A stretch of DNA of 64,000 nt from CAZEER01 sp964586315 (GTDB taxonomy: Bacteria > Fidelibacterota > Marinisomatia > Marinisomatales > UBA1611). Below the pieces are notes generated by a model. That model was not told the DNA's origin. It ran no database searches and worked only from the letters and a program-made list of their open reading frames with translations. Made by a program: the position numbers and the translations under genes. The stretch's first letter is position 1; each line of letters starts with the position of its first letter. This document shows, in pieces, positions 16,544 through 25,493 of the stretch. Location of the stretch: NCBI GenBank assembly GCA_964586315.1, contig CAZPHE010000003.1, positions 29,287 through 93,286 on the forward strand, given 5' to 3'.

Positions 16544-18340
16544 TTAAAATAAATCAAAAATATTTGGGAAATCTATATCTAGTATTTCAGGGATTTTATC
16601 CTGAAGATTGACCCCAAAATGCAATCCTATAGTAGTCCAATATGTGTTTATCTTTTCGCCACTCACTCCTGAAACCCAATTAAATTGAGAGAAAGCACCA
16701 ATGATTATAGGTGTTGGAAGAAGATTATATACTGCTGAACTCCCTATTGCAAAACCATATCCTGGAGACACAAGTCCTCCCCCAAATTTTATATTTGTCT
16801 CTAGATTAGTAGGCAACCAACTCCATCCGGTCTGCATATCTACTTGTGTAATTAAAAAATAACTTATAGTCTGAAAGTTTTCACTTGGTGTATTAGAATA
16901 AAAATCATACCAATTCACTTCCAAACCTAAGTCAATATCCCTTCCTAAAATTTCAAACATATTTCTCCTACCAAGGCCAAAAATATATTTCACTCCAGGT
17001 GTTTGATTCTCTAATGCTTTTTCTAAAAATACTGGCCATCCATAAGATAGTGTTAAAAAAGTTCTTGGAGCAGTTCCTAACAATGAATCCTGCAAGGCAA
17101 TTTTAGCCGTGCGAGCTTCTTTTCTAGCTTTTTTTCGAGCAAGTTTTGCTGCTTTTTTTGCTGCTTTACGTTCATCTTTTGCAAAATCCTCTACATCTCG
17201 AGTTTTTTCAATTGCACTAAGTGTTGCCTTTGCAGCAGCAGCTTCTAATCTTGCTTGTTCTGCTTCACGCTCAGCATCATACATTTTTTCGATTGCTTTT
17301 TGTGCTTCTTCTTTAGCTTCATCCATTTTTTTTTGGAAAGAGTCAGCATCCTTTGCTTGCCCTTGAGCCTGCTTTAAAAGTTTTTGAGTACGTTTTGCAC
17401 GTGCATTTGCTTCTTCAAATGCTTTTCTTGCCAGTCTTAATTCTTCATTCGCCTTTTCTAATGCTTCTTGAGCCCGCATAGCAAACTCAAGAGCTAAATC
17501 TAAATTATCAATTTCTTGAAGTCCGCGATCAATAACTTCATTCCCTGTCCATTCATACTTATAAGCATATTTATCCGGTGGCATATATGGTATAATTTTT
17601 CGCTCCAACTCTATATTCTTTTCATCTGTAATCACTCTAACAGTTTCTTGAAGTTGTTTGTCATGTAAAAATTCTTTTGTTAAAATAATTTTATTTTTTG
17701 AATCAAAAAATTGTATCATCCTTAAATAAGCTCCTTTTTCCCAATATAATAAATGACGCCCCACAAATTCATCATTAGAATCAAAATAAGCTGATTCCAC
17801 TATTTCCGTAAAGTTTTTATCATCTTTTAAAAATGTATAATTAAAATGATAAGTGAAATAATTCATACCTAAATCATCACTAAAAACAACTTCTCTAGGC
17901 CGTCCATCACTTCTACTTCTAAATTTTGCCTCCCACCCAGAACGGATATAACTAAGTTGATTAGAATATAATGTAGAATCAAGTCTAGCCACATTTCCAT
18001 CAGTATGAAATTTCACCATATATTCTGATCTTATCCCTGATCTAGACCAAATTAAATTATATGTTTCTTTAGCTTTTCTATCTTTATCAAAATGAGTAAC
18101 AGATTTAATACGGTCTTCCTTATTAAAAATAACTTGATAATAGGCTTTCCCATAAAAGCTGTGTGGTTCACCTCTTATACTTAGTATTCTGCGATATGGA
18201 TTCCAATATCTATAATATTCAATATGAGGCTCGATCTTATTTACAGAAAGGAGGGGGTCATTAATTCCAAACAATTTAGAAAAATATATTATAGTAAAAT
18301 AAAATATTAGATGACAAATTTTAATCAGGCCAAACCCCAA
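16544..18340 (-). CDS. Exported coiled-coil protein with C-terminal barrel-like domain
   Basis: About 598 residues. I do not recognise the family. The N terminus holds one hydrophobic stretch (LIKICHLIFYFTIIYF), probably a signal peptide or anchor. The first half is beta-rich, with many Tyr/Arg-containing strands describing repeats such as FDSNDEFVGRHLLYW. Roughly residues 280-430 form a long Ala/Glu/Lys/Arg coiled coil (EEANARAKRTQKLL, AAKKAAKLARKKARKEA). The C-terminal 150 residues have Gly- and aromatic-rich strands like a small outer-membrane barrel. The start is uncertain: TTG codons at 18340 or 18385 are possible and no ATG is in frame. It overlaps the end of the PEGA gene, so the two are likely coupled, and together they may link cell wall and outer membrane. 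Confidence 0.7.
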   Translation of the reverse strand: MGFGLIKICHLIFYFTIIYFSKLFGINDPLLSVNKIEPHIEYYRYWNPYRRILSIRGEPHSFYGKAYYQVIFNKEDRIKSVTHFDKDRKAKETYNLIWSRSGIRSEYMVKFHTDGNVARLDSTLYSNQLSYIRSGWEAKFRSRSDGRPREVVFSDDLGMNYFTYHFNYTFLKDDKNFTEIVESAYFDSNDEFVGRHLLYWEKGAYLRMIQFFDSKNKIILTKEFLHDKQLQETVRVITDEKNIELERKIIPYMPPDKYAYKYEWTGNEVIDRGLQEIDNLDLALEFAMRAQEALEKANEELRLARKAFEEANARAKRTQKLLKQAQGQAKDADSFQKKMDEAKEEAQKAIEKMYDAEREAEQARLEAAAAKATLSAIEKTRDVEDFAKDERKAAKKAAKLARKKARKEARTAKIALQDSLLGTAPRTFLTLSYGWPVFLEKALENQTPGVKYIFGLGRRNMFEILGRDIDLGLEVNWYDFYSNTPSENFQTISYFLITQVDMQTGWSWLPTNLETNIKFGGGLVSPGYGFAIGSSAVYNLLPTPIIIGAFSQFNWVSGVSGEKINTYWTTIGLHFGVNLQDKIPEILDIDFPNIFDLF

Positions 18341-19206
18341 CTCATTAAAACAATCATAGTAAAAAAGAGAGAAAACCCAACCCAAGCTCCAGCCTGAAAT
18401 CTTTTATTATAATCGTTAACTTCTTCATCTAATGTTTGATAATTCAAAGAAATAGTTTCATGTTTTCCCTCTTCAATAAAGACATCTAGTCTTCCCATTA
18501 CAAGAATGTCATTTAAAACTTTTTCCTTAGAAGTTAAAGTGTTTGGATCAGGAGAATAATCATTTGGGAAATAACCTACTTTGTGCCAACCAGGTAAAAC
18601 ATCTATCCATTTTTTTAATGGTGAATATCCAACCATTTGACCATCAACATAAATAGGTAGTCCTTTTGTATCGCAAATTATTTCGAGAGTGGTTCGCTCT
18701 CGATCATCTTTCCAAGATGAAGGATGGTTAATTTTTTCTGCATCTCGAGGATTGGGAAAAACAAATGATGGATTAGATTCCTTAGCATCAAGAAAATCAC
18801 TATAGGTCAATATAACAAGAACTTTTTTACCTTCGTTGTGTAAAACAACATCAAAAATTCCAATACTACGATTTATTTGTATTGATAATTGAAGTGAATT
18901 TGAATTTTGAAGCCATGTCTCTTGGACATCTCGTATTGGAAAAGAAACCATATCTTTGAAAAAACCACGATCTGGCTTTATAATATTATAAAAATTAAGC
19001 ATAAACCAATTTTCTTGTTCAATCCAACTAGAGACATCTTCTCTTTTTATATAATTGGATAACAAAAATTCTAATTTTAATCCAGTTTCAGTAGGTTGTG
19101 TCCTTGCAGACATAATTACTGGCATATCTTGTGGAAATAAAATATTAAAAATGAAAACCCAAATTAATATTCCCCAGAAACCATTTCTGAAGGAAATATA
19201 TTTCAT
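18325..19206 (-). CDS. PEGA-domain exported protein
   Basis: A 293-residue protein from the ATG at 19206; a TTG at 19215 would add three residues. The signal peptide ends near LFPQ (residue 27). The N-terminal domain includes SSWIEQENWFMLNFYN, which closely matches WLGQENWFYVTLNG in the preceding gene, so the two share a homologous module. A PEGA domain follows (about residues 175-235: LPIYVDGQMVGYSPLKKW, VLPGWHKV). The C terminus has a hydrophobic stretch (VGFSLFFTMIVLMSWGLA) that would anchor it in the membrane. PEGA domains are found in surface-layer and envelope proteins. The gene starts two bases after the stop of the peptidoglycan-binding gene. Confidence 0.75.
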   Translation of the reverse strand: MKYISFRNGFWGILIWVFIFNILFPQDMPVIMSARTQPTETGLKLEFLLSNYIKREDVSSWIEQENWFMLNFYNIIKPDRGFFKDMVSFPIRDVQETWLQNSNSLQLSIQINRSIGIFDVVLHNEGKKVLVILTYSDFLDAKESNPSFVFPNPRDAEKINHPSSWKDDRERTTLEIICDTKGLPIYVDGQMVGYSPLKKWIDVLPGWHKVGYFPNDYSPDPNTLTSKEKVLNDILVMGRLDVFIEEGKHETISLNYQTLDEEVNDYNKRFQAGAWVGFSLFFTMIVLMSWGLA

Positions 19207-19207
19207 A

Positions 19208-20813
19208 TTAATCAAATGATCCCTGATTATCTACAGCAAGATTAATTCGAATCTTTTGCGTCCTGCCTTTTGGAATATAAATATCCTGATAATCGGGAAT
19301 CTCCATTGCAAATTTTGGTCGGGACGACTCTGGATCTACAACACGAACTCTGTGCCAACCTGGGGTAACTGCTAGTTTTTTTAAAATAGGTGTTTTTCCA
19401 ATTAAAGAACCATCGATAAAAACATTTGCACCCTCAAGATTACAACTGAGTTTTAAAAAGGTTCTGCGATTTGATAAATCTGGAGGTAATAGGTTTAGTT
19501 CATCAGCATTTGCAAGTTTTCTTGTTTCTCGTTTCACTTGTGTTGTAATTGGAGCTTGATTTAAAAGCTCTTTTGCAGTTTGTCTTCCTTGTAGGATCAC
19601 ACTTCCAAATTTTTNNNNNNNNNNNNNNNNNNNNNNNNNNNNNNNNNNNNNNNNNNNNNNNNNNNNNNNNNNNNNNNNNNNNNNNNNNNNNNNNNNNNNN
19701 NNNNNNNNNNNNNNGTTCTGAATCAAATTTTTGTTCTGAATCAAATTTTTGTTCTGAATCAAATTTTTGTTCTGAATCAAATTTTTGACTAATTGTAGAT
19801 TGTATAAATGGTTTTTCACCTGCTAGAGCTCTTGTTAATTCTTTATGTGTCCCCACACCTACAATTCCATCAATATTTGAGGAATTAAATCCTCTATCAA
19901 GCTGAAATTGTATAACTGCATCTTCAGTTTTTGGTCCATAATCTCCATCCACACCATCACTATATACACCAGCAGACCCCAAATCATAGCCTAAAGAAAC
20001 AAGGGCCTCTTGAAGTGCCTTTATGGCTCTTGGATTTTTAGAACCCGATCTAAGCATGCCATCATTAAGAATATTTGAAATATCAATTGTTTTTTGATCC
20101 AATTTTCTAGGGGGCGGGGGCGGGGGTCCACTAATTTCTACTCTCTGTTTCTTTACAATTAACGGCTTTGGATCTTGATAGAATGATCTTTGATTATAGT
20201 TATTTAGAACTTGCGTCTTTATACTATCATCTCCAATAATATCTTCTGTAGAATACCAATTACTATACCAAACAAAATATTTTTCCGGTCCATATTTATC
20301 TCTTGCATAAATGAAAGAATCATAAAAAGGAGTTCCCCGTGCTTCTGTTTTTGGTAAAGAAAATACACGATTTACATTACTGACTTCTGAGGTTTTTACC
20401 TCAGATCTTAAACTATCATTCAATGATTCCCAAATTTGAATTAATATAATTCTGCTTGCACCAGAATGAAAAATTTCAAAATCTTCTATTGACCTTTGGA
20501 ATAGAAAACCCAATTGAACAGATTGATTATTTTCAGTGATTTCAATATCCACTAATGGTGGTTCAAATTCAATATATTCAACAGCTGTAGGGCTAAGATA
20601 TGTTCCATTTAAGGTAACATAAAACCAGTTTTCCTGTCCTAACCAGCCTGCAATATTTTCAATGTCCATAACAGCGCTAGATACAATCCTTAGCAATGTT
20701 CCATTACTTTTGTTATGTGTAGTAATTAATTGAACCTGATTAGCAGGAGAACTTGTAATACAAAACAGTAATAAAATACTGAAAAATGATATATACCTCT
20801 GCCTAAAGATCAT
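19208..20813 (-). CDS. Peptidoglycan-binding and PEGA-domain protein, interrupted by an assembly gap
   Basis: One gene split on paper by 100 N. The first part (from the ATG at 20813) has a signal peptide (ending SSPANQ), a beta-rich module with WLGQENWFYVTLNG, a proline run (GPPPPPPRK), and a peptidoglycan-binding domain (IKALQEALVSLGYDLG, DGDYGPKTEDAVIQFQ). Then comes a run of EQKFDS hexapeptides. After the gap the second part reads QKFGSVILQG, which continues the repeat in the same frame if the missing DNA is a multiple of three, and ends with a PEGA domain (ANVFIDGSLIGKTPILKKL, GWHRVRVV). It overlaps dnaG by 11 bases and is followed by a paralogous PEGA gene. Probable role: periplasmic envelope scaffold; inferred. 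Confidence 0.75.
19606..19786 (-). repeat. 18-bp coding tandem repeat with assembly gap
   Basis: Four perfect copies of the 18-base unit GTTCTGAATCAAATTTTT (plus strand) at 19715-19732, 19733-19750, 19751-19768 and 19769-19786. The last nine bases of another copy lie at 19606-19614, on the other side of the gap at 19615-19714. Each unit encodes the hexapeptide EQKFDS on the minus strand. The true copy number is unknown. Confidence 0.92.
19615..19714. other. Assembly gap (100 N)
   Basis: Exactly 100 N, the usual placeholder for a gap of unknown size. It sits in the tandem repeat and artificially shifts the reading frame of the surrounding gene by one base. Confidence 0.97.
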
Positions 20814-22548
20814 TTAATTCTTTACGTAAATTACCAATAACATTTAACTCTTTCATTGGATCTTCACCTTTTAATTCTTTTTCGCGTATTTGAATGCGAA
20901 GATCATTAATTTTCTGCTTTAGAGGCTCCGATTTTAAGATTTTTATGCAATCAGATACAATTTCTTCAGATACATCGCTTTGTTTTTGATTAAATAAAAT
21001 TTTAGTAACAAAACTTCTTTCATTTTTATCCTCAAAATACTCGATTATTGATGATGATTCTAAAGATAAGTTTTTATTCATAAGATATTCAGCTAATTTT
21101 TTTAACAAAGGAGTTGTAAACAATTCAAGAGAAACATGTTCTATTACATAATCCCTAGTGCTACCAATATTACTAGCCAATAAATTTAGCAATTCAATCT
21201 GAGCTTTTTCAATTTTTCCAGTAAATGAAATTGAACTTTCTGGTATAATATTTTGATCATTATAGTGTTGAATTACATTTTGAGTTTTCATAACTCGAAT
21301 AAAATCTTTTTCATCTATTTTTAATTTTGCTGATACAATTCTTATTATATCATTACGAATAATTCCATCTTCAATATTCTTTATCTCTTTAGCTAAGTAA
21401 ATTATGTATTTTTTTTTATCTATGCCTTTCAGATTAGATGATTTATTCAAATCAAGATTAAAATTAATATAATCTTTAGGAGATTCAATTTTAGAGAGAA
21501 TAATTTTCGTGCTTTCTGAATCGATCCAAATATCAGGATCCATCCCTTTAGGTGGCTGCACAATGGATGGCTCTAATCCACTTTTTATCAGTATCCACCC
21601 TGCTCTAATTGCAGCATTTGCGCCGGCTTGGTCACCATCATAAAGCAAAACTACTTTTGAAGTAATTCTAGATAATACTATAGCATGTTTTTTTGTAAAG
21701 GCAGTTCCGGATAATGCCAACACTGATTTGATGCCCTGTTGATACAGTTTTAAAAAGTCCATGTATCCTTCGACTAAAACAGCATATCCATCTCTACGAA
21801 TTGTACCAGATGTTGAATGAATTCCATAAAAAACATTACCTTTTTTGTAAAGTGGAGTTTCTGGAGAGTTTAAATATTTTGCAGGTTCACTACTACGTAG
21901 AGTACGCCCACCAAAGGCAATAATTTTTCCGGATTGATGAAATATTGGAAACATTATCCGATCGCGGAAACGATCAAAAATTCCTTTTTCAGAATAAGTA
22001 AATAAACCTGATTTTATAATTTGAGATTGTGAAAAACCCCTTCCTTTGCAATGTAGAACCAGTTGATTCCAACTATCTTTAGCATATCCAATTTTAAATT
22101 CTTTTATTGTATTTTCATGAAGACCGCGATTAAATAAATAATCTAAACTAGTTTCCCCATCTTTAGAGAACAAATTATTTTGATATAATTTTACTGCAAT
22201 TTCGTGTATTTCATAAAGTGCTGAGAATATTTCTGAACCAATATTTTGACTATCAAACTCAATAGGGATATTATAATGATTTGCAAGTGATTTTACAGCT
22301 TCAGGGAATTGTATTTTTTGAAAGTCCATTAAAAATGAAAAAACATTTCCACCAGCATTACATCCGAAACAATGATAAATCTGTTTATTAGGTGCAACAC
22401 TAAAAGACGGTGTTTTCTCATTATGGAAAGGGCATAAACCAAAAAAATTTATTCCACGTTGCTTTAAATCAACATATCTTGAAACTACATCCACAATATC
22501 TGAGGCTTCGCGTACTTGTTCAATGATTTCTCGTGGTATCTGCGACAT
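20803..22548 (-). CDS. dnaG: DNA primase DnaG
   Basis: A 581-residue primase that makes RNA primers for replication. The zinc-binding domain shows Cys39, His42, Cys60 and Cys63 (GLCPFHNEKTPSF, YHCFGCNAGG). The RNA polymerase domain has IMFPIFHQSGKIIAFGGR, the TOPRIM motifs VLVEGYMDFL and VVLLYDGDQAG with the acidic metal ligands. A C-terminal helicase-binding region follows. The start is MSQIPREIIEQVREA, the family's usual opening, and its first codon overlaps the cvpA stop. It is the central housekeeping gene of a long minus-strand run that continues into the PEGA genes. Confidence 0.96.
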   Translation of the reverse strand: MSQIPREIIEQVREASDIVDVVSRYVDLKQRGINFFGLCPFHNEKTPSFSVAPNKQIYHCFGCNAGGNVFSFLMDFQKIQFPEAVKSLANHYNIPIEFDSQNIGSEIFSALYEIHEIAVKLYQNNLFSKDGETSLDYLFNRGLHENTIKEFKIGYAKDSWNQLVLHCKGRGFSQSQIIKSGLFTYSEKGIFDRFRDRIMFPIFHQSGKIIAFGGRTLRSSEPAKYLNSPETPLYKKGNVFYGIHSTSGTIRRDGYAVLVEGYMDFLKLYQQGIKSVLALSGTAFTKKHAIVLSRITSKVVLLYDGDQAGANAAIRAGWILIKSGLEPSIVQPPKGMDPDIWIDSESTKIILSKIESPKDYINFNLDLNKSSNLKGIDKKKYIIYLAKEIKNIEDGIIRNDIIRIVSAKLKIDEKDFIRVMKTQNVIQHYNDQNIIPESSISFTGKIEKAQIELLNLLASNIGSTRDYVIEHVSLELFTTPLLKKLAEYLMNKNLSLESSSIIEYFEDKNERSFVTKILFNQKQSDVSEEIVSDCIKILKSEPLKQKINDLRIQIREKELKGEDPMKELNVIGNLRKELNDL

Positions 22549-23075
22549 TAAGGTTGTGTTATTTTTTTTATGTATGATTCACTTAAGGAGACCGGATCTT
22601 CCCAATTAAAAAACGATACAATCTTAATACGCAATTTATGACTATAAATAGCAAAATTAGAATTTTGATCTATAATATTTATCCATTTTTGATCGGGGAG
22701 AATTGCTATAAACCAAAAAAAAATTATTAAAATAAAACATCCTTTAATTGATCCAAAAATAAAACCCATCGTTTTATTCATAAAACGATTACTTTTTGAT
22801 AAAAATGTATATTGAACTAGTTTTGTTAAAACTCGTGTTAGCAATAATGTTATTGTAAACAAAAATACAAAAGAACAGCACACGATTAACCAAGAATCAA
22901 TTTGAAATATTCTATTGAACTTTATAGCAAAAGAAGTGCTGTTAGAAATAGAAATTAATACAGCAACAATAATACCTAACAATCTACCTAATTCTTCAAT
23001 AATACCTTTTTTAAAACCATTATACCCAATAAATAAAACGAATAAAATGGATAGGCCATCCAAGAACCAAAACAT
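22548..23075 (-). CDS. cvpA: CvpA-family membrane protein
   Basis: A 175-residue protein with four hydrophobic helices. The N terminus (WFLDGLSILFVLFIGYNGFKKGIIEELGRLLG) is the typical CvpA opening, in which a short helix is followed by Gly-Phe-Lys-Gly. A conserved Arg and NKTMGFIFGSIKG later also fit. In E. coli CvpA was named for colicin V production and affects envelope stress tolerance; its molecular role is not settled. It overlaps dnaG by one base and starts one base after yqeY ends, so the three are one transcript. Confidence 0.87.
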   Translation of the reverse strand: MFWFLDGLSILFVLFIGYNGFKKGIIEELGRLLGIIVAVLISISNSTSFAIKFNRIFQIDSWLIVCCSFVFLFTITLLLTRVLTKLVQYTFLSKSNRFMNKTMGFIFGSIKGCFILIIFFWFIAILPDQKWINIIDQNSNFAIYSHKLRIKIVSFFNWEDPVSLSESYIKKITQP

Positions 23076-23519
23076 TTATTCCAACAATTCTCTTACAAAT
23101 AAATTAGCGATTTTCCCATCAATCTTATTTCCGCCACGCTTCATAACAAGAGCCATTACTTTCCCAATATCAGATTTACTTTGAGCTTCTATTTCATCAA
23201 TTATATTTTTTATAAGTAACTGCATCTCTTCCTTTGTCATCATCTTAGGAAGATATGAGGTTAAAATACTAACCTCAAATTTTTCCTTATCTGCAAGCTC
23301 AGTTCGTTTTACTCTATTATAGATATTTGCCGATTCTTTACGTTGTTTTACCAATGTTTTTATAACGCTCAAACCTTCTTGATCTGATAATTGTTTATTA
23401 GTGTTTATTTGATGATCTTTTAATTTTGCTAATAGTGTTCTTAAGGTCTGCGCCTTTGCTTTATCGCCAGCTTTCATAGCTAGGTACATATCGTTTTTTA
23501 TTATTTCCAAAATACTCAT
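23076..23519 (-). CDS. GatB/YqeY domain protein
   Basis: A 147-residue YqeY-type protein with the expected elements: MSILEIIKNDMYLAMKAGD near the start, ALRTLL-like helix (AQTLRTLLAKLK), VIKTLVKQRKES, SYLPKMMTKEEM and the closing DIGKVMALVMKRGGNKIDG. The domain also occurs as the tail of GatB, where it binds tRNA during amidotransfer of Gln and Asn. The free form may bind tRNA, but its task is not known. Placement ahead of dnaG is common in bacteria, where it often lies with rpsU, dnaG and rpoD; those partners are not here apart from dnaG. Confidence 0.9.
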   Translation of the reverse strand: MSILEIIKNDMYLAMKAGDKAKAQTLRTLLAKLKDHQINTNKQLSDQEGLSVIKTLVKQRKESANIYNRVKRTELADKEKFEVSILTSYLPKMMTKEEMQLLIKNIIDEIEAQSKSDIGKVMALVMKRGGNKIDGKIANLFVRELLE

Positions 23520-23520
23520 T

Positions 23521-24336
23521 TTAAGTTTTATCTACACGTTTCATAGATAATAACATTTGGTCTTTATTGGTCTCAAACCCGATAAATCGCCTTCCAGATT
23601 TCTTACATGCAACCCCAACATCACCAACCCGCATAAACGGGTCCAAAATCCAATTTAAATTAAAACTGCTTGATTCTATTATTTTTGAAAATAACGGTTG
23701 CGGATAACGACCTCCTTCATCAACAATCTTAGGTATATCCAACCAGAGGTTCGATTCTAAAAAATCATCATTTAATTTTTTGATTGTATTAACACCTACA
23801 GGATGCTGTTTAAATAAAAATTCATTGGTTTTTGTTGCAAACCAAATATCAGAAGTCTCATTTAACCAAGTATCATTTTCATTATTTGATAAATAGTTAC
23901 GCCAAATTATTCTGGATTGGATAATAAAAACATTATGCAATAATCCGTGATACATACCTGAATATTCCCAAGGAGAAAAAATATAGAGAGAGCCTGTATT
24001 TTTTAAAACACGATATGCTTCACAAAGCCATGAATGATTCCATTGATAATATTCTTGTAGAGTAGCACTTTGACTTATTTCTATGCTTGTATCCCAATTG
24101 TCTTTTGGTGGATCAGCTATAATTAAGTCAATTGATTCATCAGGCAATTGTTTCAGCCCATCTAAACATTTAGTAAGAAACATTCCTTCTGACATATTAT
24201 CTAAATTCATTTTGATGTCTTCTACAGTTCGAATTGCAGGAAGATATTTGTTTAAGTCCTCAATCGTTAAACCAGGAAATGTTTCCAGAGGATTGGTAAA
24301 TGAAGAAATATTGTGCTTCTCTGGGGTATGTGCCAT
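23521..24336 (-). CDS. Divergent DNA N4/N6-adenine-type methyltransferase
   Basis: A 271-residue protein with the beta-class order of amino-methyltransferase motifs: motif IV first (IIADPPKDNW, residues 72-81), then YPQPLFSKII (211-220) and SAM motif I near the end (LDPFMRVGDVGV, 231-242) with RRFIGFE. Two signature positions are unusual: the catalytic DPPY/F reads DPPK (Lys78), and FxGxG reads FMRVG. The fold and motif order are clear, but activity on DNA is therefore uncertain. No restriction gene is adjacent; it sits 19 bases after the deoxynucleoside kinase and one base before yqeY. It may be an orphan methylase or have a changed substrate. Confidence 0.8.
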   Translation of the reverse strand: MAHTPEKHNISSFTNPLETFPGLTIEDLNKYLPAIRTVEDIKMNLDNMSEGMFLTKCLDGLKQLPDESIDLIIADPPKDNWDTSIEISQSATLQEYYQWNHSWLCEAYRVLKNTGSLYIFSPWEYSGMYHGLLHNVFIIQSRIIWRNYLSNNENDTWLNETSDIWFATKTNEFLFKQHPVGVNTIKKLNDDFLESNLWLDIPKIVDEGGRYPQPLFSKIIESSSFNLNWILDPFMRVGDVGVACKKSGRRFIGFETNKDQMLLSMKRVDKT

Positions 24337-24355
24337 TTCAAAATTTAGGAATTAT

Positions 24356-24985
24356 TTATATTCTCTCCAGAATCTTATTCTCAATATCTTTTAACTGTTT
24401 ACTATCATTAAAAATATCAAAATTATCCGTTTCAACAATTAACACTGGATAATTATTCTCTTCTTGAATCCATTTATCATATGAAATATTGAGGCTATGA
24501 AGATATTCAGTATTAATTTTTTTTTCATAATTTCTACCTCTCATTTTTATTCTGTTTAATAGAGTATCTGTTGATGCCTTGAGGTATATAATTAAATCTG
24601 GGTTTTTAAGAAATGATATCATAGTAGAAACTAAACCATGATAATTTTCCCAATCTCTTTTTGTCATTTTACCCATTTCATGTAAATTTTTTGCAAAAAT
24701 TTTTATGTCCTCATATATTGTTCTGTCTTGAACTACACCTTTTTTCATTTTCGACATTTGCTGATGCATTTTAAACCTTTTATGTAAAAAATAAATTTGA
24801 AGATTAAAGCTCCAGCGTTTCATATCACCATAGAAATCTTTTAGATAAGGGTTATCTGAAACAGATTCATAGAACGGAACAAAACCAAGGCGTTGTGATA
24901 ATAATTGAGTAAAAGTAGTTTTACCTACCCCGATATTGCCTGCGAAACCAATAAACGGATACGTTTGTTTTTTTGATTTTACCAT
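24356..24985 (-). CDS. Deoxynucleoside kinase (dAK/dGK type)
   Basis: A 209-residue kinase. The P-loop FAGNIGVGKTT (residues 14-24), the catalytic Glu40 in PFYESVSDNPYL, VVQDRTIYED (the DRS-like motif) and LIIYLKASTDTLLNRIKMRGR (lid arginines) are diagnostic. The family phosphorylates deoxyadenosine, deoxyguanosine or deoxycytidine with ATP, feeding salvage of DNA precursors. It starts the minus-strand run leading through yqeY, cvpA and dnaG and is divergent from arsC. Together with the cdd-udk-tdk-transporter operon downstream it suggests active nucleoside salvage. Exact base preference cannot be read here. Confidence 0.9.
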   Translation of the reverse strand: MVKSKKQTYPFIGFAGNIGVGKTTFTQLLSQRLGFVPFYESVSDNPYLKDFYGDMKRWSFNLQIYFLHKRFKMHQQMSKMKKGVVQDRTIYEDIKIFAKNLHEMGKMTKRDWENYHGLVSTMISFLKNPDLIIYLKASTDTLLNRIKMRGRNYEKKINTEYLHSLNISYDKWIQEENNYPVLIVETDNFDIFNDSKQLKDIENKILERI

Positions 24986-25064
24986 TCCAAAAAATATAAC
25001 TATAAAAATTATCGAAAGGAATGTTTTATGGATGCTTTAAAAAAATTTTGCAATTTTAAGGGGT

Positions 25065-25493
25065 ATGAAAACTGTTCAAAAAATCCTTTTTGTGTGTACC
25101 GGAAATAGTTGTCGGTCTCAAATGGCAGAAGGCCTCATGAAACATATAGCAGGAAATAGTTTTGATATTTATAGTGCTGGTAGTGATCCTACTCGTCTTC
25201 ACCCTAACGCTATAACCGTTATGAAAGAATTAAATATTGATATTTCCCACCATACTTCTGATAGTATAGATTGCTATATGAAAATGGACATTGATATTGT
25301 TATTACTGTTTGCGACAATGCAAAACAAGTATGTCCAGTTTTTCCTGGGAGTGTTCAACGAATTCATTGGAGTATAAAAGACCCTTTTGATGGATGGAAT
25401 GAGGACAGTAAACAATTAATGAACTTTAGAGAAACAAGACAAAATATTAAAACTAGTATTCTAGAGTTTTTAAATGACTGGGAGGAGTCATGA
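25065..25493 (+). CDS. arsC: Arsenate reductase, thioredoxin-coupled LMW phosphatase type
   Basis: A 142-residue protein of the low-molecular-weight tyrosine phosphatase fold. The P-loop CTGNSCRS (Cys11, Ser/Arg) carries the nucleophile and the distal pair VCDNAKQVCP supplies the two extra cysteines needed for the thioredoxin-linked disulfide cascade that reduces arsenate to arsenite. The three-cysteine pattern distinguishes it from plain tyrosine phosphatases. No arsenite pump or ArsR gene is next to it. A GGGGT ribosome site lies before the ATG. It overlaps the following gene by four bases. Confidence 0.88.
   Translation: MKTVQKILFVCTGNSCRSQMAEGLMKHIAGNSFDIYSAGSDPTRLHPNAITVMKELNIDISHHTSDSIDCYMKMDIDIVITVCDNAKQVCPVFPGSVQRIHWSIKDPFDGWNEDSKQLMNFRETRQNIKTSILEFLNDWEES

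Noticed and set aside
17109..17366. Plus-strand frame rich in Ala and Ser
   Set aside because: It is the antisense of the Ala/Lys/Glu coiled coil of the minus-strand gene.
19715..19786. CRISPR-like array
   Set aside because: The units are directly adjacent with no spacers and encode a protein repeat.
19503..19819. Two separate genes on either side of the 100-N gap
   Set aside because: The break is made by the placeholder length; the repeat frame continues when the gap is a multiple of three.
23521..24336. Restriction-modification system
   Set aside because: No endonuclease or specificity gene lies nearby and the methylase motifs are altered.
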